Positions 55,346 through 64,000 of a stretch of DNA of 64,000 nt are shown here, piece by piece (position 1 is the first letter of the stretch; each line of letters starts with the position of its first letter). The DNA comes from Cocos nucifera (taxonomy: Eukaryota; Streptophyta; Magnoliopsida; Arecales; Arecaceae), in the NCBI GenBank assembly GCA_006176705.1, contig QRFJ01003034.1:124001-188000 (forward strand). The letters run 5' to 3'. Under the pieces are notes generated by a model. The model did not search any database and was not told where the DNA came from. It worked only from the letters and a program-made list of their open reading frames with translations. Both the position numbers and the translations under genes were made by a program.

Positions 55346-58024
55346 TATCATGCCTCTGATATAAAATTGTGAGCTGAGGGTCATGACTACTGCCACACAC
55401 TCATAGAAAACTTTTTCTATAAGCATGCAAGGTATCTCATCATGCTATCATAAAGCAACAATGGAATAATTAATCCAACATTCAACTAATTAAAAATCTA
55501 ATTTTGATATTCCATAAAATTCAACAATGTTTAAAAGATCTTACATCAGTTTCAATAAAATTTTTATTTAAAATAAGAGTATCGATGTTATGCTTCTAAT
55601 CATCCTGTCTATCTCTAATCACTCTCTATACATACTTTTATATTATCTTATTTCTCAAGATTTGTAAAACAACAAAATAGATTAATGAGCTTGATAGCCT
55701 AGTAAGCAATGATCACTTTAACTAGACTTCATTAGATAAATAAAATAAATTATTATTTATAAAAAATAAGCATATTGAGTTCATGAGTTCAAAATCAATT
55801 TCTATTATATAGTATTTTCAAAATATTTATCATATCGAATTCAATCTTTTCAAGTTTCTTTCAAAAATTTAGTTTTCTTTCAAATTATCAAATTCTTATC
55901 AGTCTTTCTTATCATTCTTATCGTTCTTATCATTCTTATCATTTTTTCTCATCAGCCTTGAGCTATAACTATATTATCCCTATGGTAGGGTCATGACACC
56001 ATGAATCATCTTGCGGTGAGCTGCGAATCATCTAGCAGTGAAGTTCTTCAGAACCGTTGGTTTACTGACGATTTGTCGCTGGTCTACTGATGACATAAAC
56101 CCTTAGGATAAAATCTTTGCAAACATATTAGCCTCCATTGACGGGATCCTCCACATAGTCGTACTGAGAGTTCAAAGCATTTTAATTCATAATTCTTTTC
56201 ATAATTCATGTTTCTTATTTCAATTCGTTAAGAATGCATGTAATTATAATAAGATTCATACTTTACATCATGCTGTATCATAATATTTTAAAAATAAGAT
56301 ACTTTTGATAATAAAATATCATTCATCAAATTTATGCATCATTTCATAAATTATATCAAAAAATACATTATAATTTGATGATAAATCTAGAAAAGGTTAA
56401 ACATTACTTACCTTGTATGCATTTAAATAAATTCATATCATTTTTGCAATTTCTTTCCAAAATCATCGGTTCACAAATCATCATATTGTAGTATCCTACT
56501 ATCAAACATCTATGATCCTATACACAATCGACTTCAATAATTAAAAAGCATACCAATAAACTGAAAAGATAGGTTGATGGCAGTCATATCTAATGATCCA
56601 GATTGGTCTGGTCATCCTAGCTTCATCGATCAAGATTAGATTAGAAGATAGATGGTTTAAGGTCTATTTATCTTGGTCAAATCGAATTCAAAGTGGTAGG
56701 ATTGAGAATCTTTCATTAAGTTCATAAATCAAGTGGAGAGACAAAGTTAGAGGAGAGAGAAACTATGAAGATAAATAGAAACTAATCAGGTGATAAAGTC
56801 TGACAATCTGATCCATCAGATCAAGATAATTTAAATCAAATCATGATGGGATTATCCCATAGATAATTCAATAAAATCAAGGATGATAAAATCTAAAGTA
56901 CTTGGTCTTGTTGAGGTGGATGCTGGTATATTGTCCGACAATCACAGATCAAGATCCCTTCATTAGGGTCATTTGAAATCATTATTAATCTTTTAAAAAA
57001 TCTAGAAAATCTCAGAAGAGAGATTATGAGGAAATACAAGCAATCTAGAGTAAATTTTAGAGAGAGAAAGTTATAGAGAGCGAAAGTGGAGAGGAAAAGA
57101 AGAGAGAATCAAAGAGGAGAGAGAAAATTTTTTCTTTTTTTTTTTATTTTTTTTTCTTTCTTTCTCTTTTTTTCTTTTCTTTTTTTCCTAAAATCTAAGA
57201 ATCCTAGTAGAGAGAGAATAAATCTTCTAAAGAGAAAAGGTAGGAATTCAAACTTAAAGATGAGAGGGAGGAAAGGGATAGAAAATCTCTCTCTTCTTTT
57301 CTCTTTTTTTTCTCCTTTTTCTTTTCTTTTTTCTTTTCTATGTTTCTCTTTTCTTTTTCTTTTTCCCTTTTCTTTTCTTTTCCTTTTATCTTTTTTTTCC
57401 TTCTTCTTTCTGTAATTCTGTTTGGAAAAACAAGGGACCATGAGGTCCTCCCCATCTTTCTTAGATTGAAAGCGATGGCTATCGGCCAATGGCCAGTGGC
57501 AGCCATGGCTGTGATGGCATGGCTTGACAAACCCACACCAACGATCGACGGTGACCACCGATATCAAAAAAATTGAAGAACAAAAGGGGTGGAAGCAGGG
57601 GATTTTCAAAAAAAAATTCTCCGATGAAGCCGGCGACTAGCGGTGGCTTCTAGCACAATAGGAAAGAAGGTAAAAGAGGAGAGAAAAAAAATTGATCTTA
57701 CCTTGGTCTCCGATAGCCTTTTCAACCCAATTTTTGGCAAACACAGTAAGGTCTTTTGTGAAGAAAATTTCGACGATCCCTGCCGATTGGCTTCGAGTTT
57801 TGGTTGGGGGAAAGCGGAAAGGCTTCTTCCCTTTAAATAGATTCAGTGGGGAGGAGTTTCACTCCTCCCTGAGGTGGATTTTGACTCCGCTTTGGAGTCG
57901 ATCGGGAGGAAGAAAAAGACTCCCGCATGGAGTCTTCTGATCTTTCTTCTTTTTTTTGCTTTGAGATGCATGCTTGTATGGGGTTGGATCAAGTAGGTTG
58001 AGCCCAACTAGACAGGGTATTACA
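55346..58024 (-). repeat. Element I 3' LTR
   Basis: Begins TATCATGCCTCTG and ends GGTATTACA, co-linear with 59925-62659. Contains a short TTCTTATCA repeat (about 55905-55950) and a long pyrimidine tract (57130-57415). The frames at 57086-57940 arise from that tract and from the repeated segment and are not genes. Confidence 0.92.
57125..57415. repeat. Long T/C tract in the left LTR of I
   Basis: Almost pure pyrimidine runs (57128-57188 and 57283-57415) separated by a purine-rich part. The right LTR has the same at 61770-62050, so the tract predates insertion. Confidence 0.9.
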
Positions 58025-59905
58025 TTCTACCATCCTAAGAGAAATTTCATCCCAAAATTTTCTATCAAAGAAGTTTTTTCAAACTTTAAAGTTCACAATC
58101 ATCATTTCATCTCTTATAGGAATATGGTTCAAGATCTCATATCTTGACTCTTTTTATAGATGATCGAAATTGAACCCATCTCTTCTAAAAAGAAGAAAAT
58201 CAATATCTTAGTTCTAAATAAGAATTCTAAATTTTTCTATCAAAATGTTATTTTCTTTTAATTAATCAATCCATCAGAAAATAGGAGAACGTATTAATAT
58301 GACCCATACAGTGATATTCCAATCAGTCGAGAATCCAAACCATTTATTATTATTATTATTATTATTATTTTCCATCCATGCTTTCAAAAGTTAAAATTCT
58401 AGTGTTCTAATCTCATCCTCAAATATTTTTTTTAATAGTCTAATTCTTGATGCAAACTCATCCTTAAATCATTTCATAAGGAAAGAGTCAATACCTCAAA
58501 AGTAGATCTAAATCAGAACCATTCATTTCTTAGAAACAAAGTTGATATCTTATTTCCAAATAAAGATATCATGTTTCTTGCCAAATTCTTAACTATTCAT
58601 GATTTTGATCAATTTATTATAAGATAATAAATAAATTTTACCATACTCTCCATAGATGATCATTGAGTATAAAAATCTAAGATCAAAATCAAGGATTGGT
58701 AAACAATCTCAAATTCATTTTGAGATGCATAAGATTCAATTCTAGAACATAGAAATTATATTTCTAAATATTGCAACTCCAAAATTAAGAATCAAGAGTC
58801 CACTCATCAAGACTTGGAATGCTAACAATTTTCTTAACATGGTAGGTACGAGCACTTTTTTCGAAAATGACATAATGACATTCAAAATAATCTAGAATTA
58901 AAAATATTATCCTTTTCATTATCAATAAATTTCTTATATAGGGAACATCTGATTATATCATCTATCATAATTCTTTAACTCAAAGAATCAACATTCCTAA
59001 CTTGCTCAAAATAATTCAAATTACTATGCTTTCGCTGTGCACTCTAATCTAACAATCAAAATTTCTTAGGTTCATGAAATAATTTTGATCAAATTATTCC
59101 TTTATCCTATAAATGAAAAAGATCTAAAATTTCATATTTTAATTTAAGCCAAAGATTAACTTCCAATTCTCATTCCTACTTTTTTCTGGAGCACAACCAT
59201 CTTAATTAATCATTGAGTCCAATAACATATTTAAACCATCACCTAGGTTTGCTAATCCTCTATGAATCAAATCTTAATGCTCACATCAATTCATTTAGTC
59301 AATCAAAATTTGATAAGTAAAATCAATAAGAAAAACATTCTGATACTCCTCTAGGGTAAAACTTAAATTTTTAATAATCCCAAATATACTTTTCTTGTAC
59401 ACACTGATCTATACATGATCTATATAATAAGTTCAACTTTGAAGAATAATTCAACCAGATATTATAAAAATCCATCTTAGTCCAATTTGAAACAACATTT
59501 TATCACCAAATCTTTATCTTGCCATGAATAATCAACTTCTCAACTAGGAGCAATACCATAGTATTACTCCCACATCGGATTTGAGTTTTCAATTCACTTT
59601 AACAACTAAAAATTAAAATATTAATCATAACACATAACAAAAATTTTTATAATCATTCCTCATGTGACTTCTTTATGTCAAAATCCAAATAATCATAAAA
59701 TGATCCATTGATTATCAATCATATATCAAATCCTATGAAAAATTATTCTTAAGCGGTCTTATCATTCTTAATCATAAGGTTTAGTCCAAATCATGAAGAC
59801 AACTTATACTATAATCATCATTAATCAACATCCCAATGTCTCTAGTGTCTATCTACCTACACTCATCCTATGTTTGATTCTAAGTGTCATAATTTATCCA
59901 CTTAT
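58025..59905 (-). other. Interior of element I, non-coding
   Basis: 1.9 kb of AT-rich sequence, with a polypurine-type block next to the left LTR and a TTA microsatellite at about 58344-58369. No frame over 60 codons and no retrotransposon domain. Confidence 0.8.
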
Positions 59906-59917
59906 GCTCTAATACCA
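59906..59917 (-). other. Element I primer-binding site
   Basis: The minus strand reads TGGTATTAGAGC, one base from the initiator methionine tRNA site, seven bases after the LTR end. Confidence 0.82.
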
Positions 59918-59924
59918 TTTTAAT

Positions 59925-62659
59925 TATCATGCCTCCAGTCCGAAATTATGAGCCGAGGGTCATGGCAACTGCCACACACTCATAGAAAACTCTTCCTATA
60001 AGTATGCAATGCATCTCATCATGCTATCATAAAGCAACAGCAAAATAATTAATTCCAAATTCAACTAATTAAAAATCTAATTTTGATATTCTATTAAATT
60101 CAATAATATTTAAAAGATCTTACATCAATTTTAATAAAATTTTTATCTAAAATAAGAGTATCGATGTTCTGCTTCTAATCATCTCGTCTATCTCTAATCA
60201 CTCTCTCATACATGCTTCTACATCATCTTATTCCTCAAGATCTGTAAAATAATAAAATAGGGTAATGAGCTTGATAGCCAAGTAAGCAATAATCACTTTA
60301 ACTAGATTTCATTAGACAAATAAAATTAATCATCATTTATAAAAAATAAGCAAATGGAGTTTATCAGTTCAAAATCCATTTTTATTATGTAGTATTTTCA
60401 AAATATTTATCATATCAAATTCAATCTTTTCAAGTTTCTTTCAAAAATTAGTTTTCTTTCTTATTAAATTTTTATCAGTCATTCTTATCATTCTTATTGT
60501 TCTTATCATTCTTAACATTCTTTCTCATCAACCATGAGCTATGACCACATTATCCCTGTAGCAGGGTCATGACACCGCATATCATCTTACAATAAGCTAC
60601 GAATCATGTAGTAGCAAAGTCCTTTGAAATCGCTAGTCTGCTAGCAGTTTGTCGCTGGTCTGCTGGTGACATAAACCCTTAGGATAAAATCTTTACCAAT
60701 GTATTAGCCCCCATTGGTGGGATCCTCCACATAATCAGGCTGAGAGTTCAAAGCATTTTAATTCATAATTCTTTTCATAACTCATGTTTCTTATTTTAGT
60801 TCATCAAGAATGCACATAATCATGTAGTATCGAAATCAATCAAGCATAATACATAATAAGATTAATACTTTCAATCATGCTTCATCATAACATTTCAAAA
60901 ATAAAATACTTTTGATAATAAAATATCATTTATCAAATTTATGCATCATTTCATAAATTATATTAAAAAATATATTATAATTTATCGATAAATCTGAAAA
61001 AGGTGAAACATTACTTATCTTTTATGCATTCCAATAAATCCATATCACTCTTGTAATTTTTTTTTCAGAATCATCGATTCATAGATCATCATATCATAGT
61101 ACCCCACTTTCAGACATCTACGATCCTATACATGATCAACTTCAATAATTAAAAAGCATACCAATAAACTGAAAAGATATGTTGACGGCAGTCACATCTA
61201 ATGGTCCAAATTGGTCTAGTCATCCTAACTTCATCGATCAAGATTAGATTAGAAGATAGATGGTTCAAGGTATACTTATCCTAGTCAAATCAAACTCAAA
61301 ATGGTAGGATTGAGAATCTTTCATTAAGTTCATAAATCAAGTGGAGAGACAAAGTCAGAGGAGAGAGAAACTATGAAGACGAATTGAAACTAATTAGGTG
61401 ATATAGTCCAACAATTTGATTGATAAGATTAAGATAATTTAAATCAAATCATGATGAAATTATCTCATAGATAATTTAATAAAATCATGGATGATAAAAT
61501 CTAAAGCATCTAATCTTGCTAAGGTGGGTGCCGGTATATTATCGAATAATCACAGATCAAGTCCCCTTCATTAGAGTCATTCAAAATAATTAATAATTTT
61601 TTAAAAATATAAAAAATCCTAAGAGATAGAGATTATGAGAAAACACAAGTAGTCTAGAGTGAATTTTAGAAAGAAAAATTTTTAAAGAGAGAAGGTAGAG
61701 AGGAAAAGTTATAGATAGAGAAAGTGGAGAGGGAAAGAAGGGAGAGAATGAGAGAGGAGAGAGAAAATCTTTTCTTTATTTTCATTTTTCCTTTCTTCTT
61801 TTCTTCTTTTTTTTCTTTTCTTTTTTCTAAAATTCAAGAATCTTAGTAGAGAGAATAAATCTTCTAGAGAGAGCAAGCAGGAATTCAAACTTAAATATGA
61901 GAGAGAGGAAAGAGAGAGAAAAACTCTCTCTTCTTTTCTTTTTTTTCTTCTTCTTTTTCTTCGTTTTCTTTTCTTTTTCCCTTTTCTTTTTTCTTTTCTT
62001 TTTCTTTTTTCTTTCTCTTTTCTTTTCCTTTTTTTCCTTCTTCTTCCCATGGTTCCATTTGGAGGAACAGGGGATTGTGAGGTCCTCCCTTCTTTCATGG
62101 ACTAGAGGTGATGGCTATCGACTAATGGTCGGTGGCAGCCGGAGTTGCGATGGCATGGCCCGACGAACCCATATCTGTGGTCGATGGTGACCGTCGGTAT
62201 TAGAAAAATTGAAGAACAAAAGGGGGGAAGCAGGGGATTTTCAAAAAAAGTTTCTTTGGTGAAGTCAATGGTTGGCAGTGGCATCTAGTATAATCGGAAG
62301 GATGGTAAAAGAGAAGAGAAAAAAATTGATCTTACCTTGGTGTTCGGCAACCTTTACAACCCAATTTTTAGCGAACATAGTAAGGTCTTCCATGAAGAAA
62401 ATTCTAGCAATCTCTATCGATTGGCTTTGATTTTTGGTTGGGGGAAAGAGGGAAGGCTTCTTTCCTTTAAATAGATTCAGTGGGGAGGAGTTTCACTCAT
62501 CCCTGGGGTAGATTTTTACTCTGCTTTGGAGTTGGTCGGGAGGAAGAAGAAGACTTCCGTAGGGAGTCTTCTTATATTTTTTCTTTTTTTTTCCTTTGAG
62601 ATGCATGCCTGTGTGGGGTTGGGTCAAGTGGGTTGAGCCTAATTAGGCGAGGTATTACA
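59925..62659 (-). repeat. Element I 5' LTR
   Basis: Partner of 55346-58024, with scattered substitutions and a few indels. Ends GGTATTACA and is followed by the CATAT duplication. A CTTTAAATAG block at 62465-62474 (minus CTATTTAAAG), also at 57831-57840, is a weak TATA candidate. The frames at 61709-62284 come from the low-complexity tract. Confidence 0.92.
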
Positions 62660-63450
62660 CATATAATGCAATAGATAGTGATCTAAAAGATGCCATGATT
62701 TATGTGATGCATATATACAATTTAGATCAGATTAATTTATATTTATTTATTAAATCATGATCTAAAAATTAGTTTTAATGATCTAAAATTATATGTACAC
62801 TTCATATGAAACACTTGTAAAATATTTTTACAAATTGAAATAAACATTTCATGCATTTAATTTGGAATTAAGAGATCTAGATTTGAGACTCTAAGATCTT
62901 AGGCCATAGTTCATAAATCTTGGGTTAGTGGGTTAGCTTAGATCAGGTCTTAATAACTAGGTTAGACATAGGGATAGAAATCATATAAATAATGGACTGA
63001 TTAGAATAATTAATCAAATTTAAATAAATAATTGATTATGATTAGGTCAATTCTTCTCCTTAGATCAATTCAATAGTTGTAGTTGATCAAGTCCAATATT
63101 TTGATTTACCAAATGGACCTGATTGTGGCTCAGTGGTCGAGTCTGAATTATTAGGTTGATCAAATCTAAACTAATTAACTAGCTGGTGTCTAAGATAAGT
63201 TTGACGGTCTTAATCGTTGGTCATTAATTGGGAGCTGCTTGCATAGATTAAGTCTAAGATGAGTTAATGGCATATCCCTCCCACCAATTTCATTTACCTA
63301 GCTATCTTGTTAGATTATGTTTTGACTAGATCACTTAGTAATTCCAACTAACCCATGCCATCAAGGTAAATCAGTGTGATTGATTTAGGTGCCCCTGAAC
63401 CAAATTTGTCATTGATCCTTTTTATGACTTTATGAAGTCTGTGGAAGGAT
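62660..63450 (+). other. Diverged copia leader, plus strand (right CATAT of I at 62660-62664)
   Basis: The stretch 62900-63370 resembles F's leader at about 27900-28320: GGTGTCTAAGATAAGTTTG, GAGTTAATGGCATATCCCTC, CATTTACCT and CTAACCCATGCCA occur in the same order. The nested inverted-repeat domain of F is not visible here. It is probably what H and I landed in. Confidence 0.55.
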
Positions 63451-64000
63451 TATTGATTCTGTTAACCTTATCTTTTCTCATCTTAAATAAATAATAAAAT
63501 TCTTTAAATTATTAGGTCCATAAAATAAAAATGTTATGAAGATATAAAATTTATAGCCTTCCATTAAGTTGGGTGATAATGGATCCATTAGTCTGATAAT
63601 CATTAGAAGGCCGAAGGCCTGGTGCTTATCTACTATTGAAATTGTTATTCATAATATGATATTTCAATCATGTCTCTCTGATAGGTGGATGAAAAAAAAT
63701 ATCTATGATTTCATGAACATATTTCAAAATTTTATTTTAAAATTAGTCAACAAAAGTAATAAACTAATCATATTAATTTATTAAAATACATGAATTAATC
63801 TTAGATATAGGATTTTATCTTATGGTCTATGCATGCTATTAAATCTGAAATTAAAAATTAAGCAAAGATGATATTGATCACATAAACAACAAAGCTATAT
63901 AAGATCTAATCTAGAAAGAAAAGGGAGATCGAATGTCCCTTACCTTTACAAGTTGGGTTCTTCAATGTGCTGATCTGAGGTTGAGATCATTGCTTCGAGC
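63451..64000. other. Unassigned right edge
   Basis: AT-rich sequence. The 71-codon frame at 63569-63784 has no recognisable domain and contains GGCCGAAGGCC at about 63609. I see no support for a gene; it may continue the copia-like leader beyond the window. Confidence 0.4.

Larger units (their letters stand above)
55346..62659 (-). mobile_element. Element I: large non-autonomous Tekay/Del-type LTR element
   Basis: LTRs of 2679 bp (55346-58024) and 2735 bp (59925-62659) flank a 1.9-kb interior. On the minus strand the LTR starts TGTAATACC and ends GGCATGATA, the primer site TGGTATTAGAGC follows the right LTR, and an AAATTTTGGGATGAAATTTC block with GGATGGTAGAA precedes the left LTR, as in Tekay/Del chromoviruses. 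An exact CATAT duplication flanks it. No gag or pol codons are recognisable inside, so it fits the large retrotransposon derivative (LARD) class and would need enzymes in trans. Confidence 0.9.

Noticed and set aside
57086..57609. Phe/Leu/Ser-rich 'membrane protein' and Lys/Arg/Glu-rich 'nuclear protein' frames (also at 61709-62190)
   Set aside because: They come from the pyrimidine tract read on either strand, and the two LTR copies do not keep the same frame.
63569..63784. 71-codon frame at the right edge
   Set aside because: AT-rich, no domain, no coding context; chance frame.

Overview
The window is plant nuclear DNA made almost entirely of old, broken LTR retrotransposons nested inside one another. 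I find no cellular protein gene, rRNA or tRNA gene, bacterial-type operon or CRISPR array. AT-rich spacers, Athila, Tat and Tekay-type Ty3/gypsy elements, large Ty1/copia elements and very deep nesting point to a large-genome plant. A monocot such as a palm is my guess, not a demonstration. Almost every reading frame is a decayed gag or pol fragment; the longest intact frame is 521 codons (copia F).

Layout. (1) Copia element E (minus strand) runs off the left edge (3' LTR remnant 1-1778) and resumes at 31309-38603 (pol, gag, leader, PBS, 5' LTR). (2) Athila element A (minus, 1797-31303, 5-bp duplication GCATA) sits inside E's RNase H reading frame. (3) Element B (plus, 11138-23617, duplication CCTCC) is an Athila derivative without a working pol, inserted in A next to A's primer-binding site. 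(4) Element C (minus, 15202-19954, duplication ATACC/ATGCC) is a Tat-lineage gag-only derivative inserted in B's gag. Removing C, B and A in turn rejoins each host reading frame, so E>A>B>C is a four-layer nest. (5) Copia F (plus, 24748-30841, 3' truncated) interrupts A's right LTR.

Right of E lie a 27-bp tandem repeat (38604-38777) and Tat element D (minus, 38874-47901). D has gag, protease, RT, two RNase H domains, integrase, a very repeat-rich 3' UTR and its 3' LTR, but its 5' end is lost. D is fused at a scar to copia G (minus, 47902-53777), which interrupts another copia LTR, H (53778-55318). A Tekay/Del-type non-autonomous element, I (55346-62659, duplication CATAT), follows. It has two 2.7-kb LTRs around 1.9 kb of non-coding DNA. 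The right edge carries what looks like a plus-strand copia leader (62665-63450) and unassigned sequence.

The genes do not work together as a system; they are remains of independent retrotransposon gag-pol cassettes. The most unusual content is in the non-coding parts: hairpin-bearing minisatellites in the Tat 3' UTRs, a 116-bp array expanded in D but single in C, a nested inverted-repeat domain conserved in copia leaders, and large antiparallel pairs of related elements. Boundaries come from reading termini, target duplications and primer sites by eye; no alignment or database search was run.
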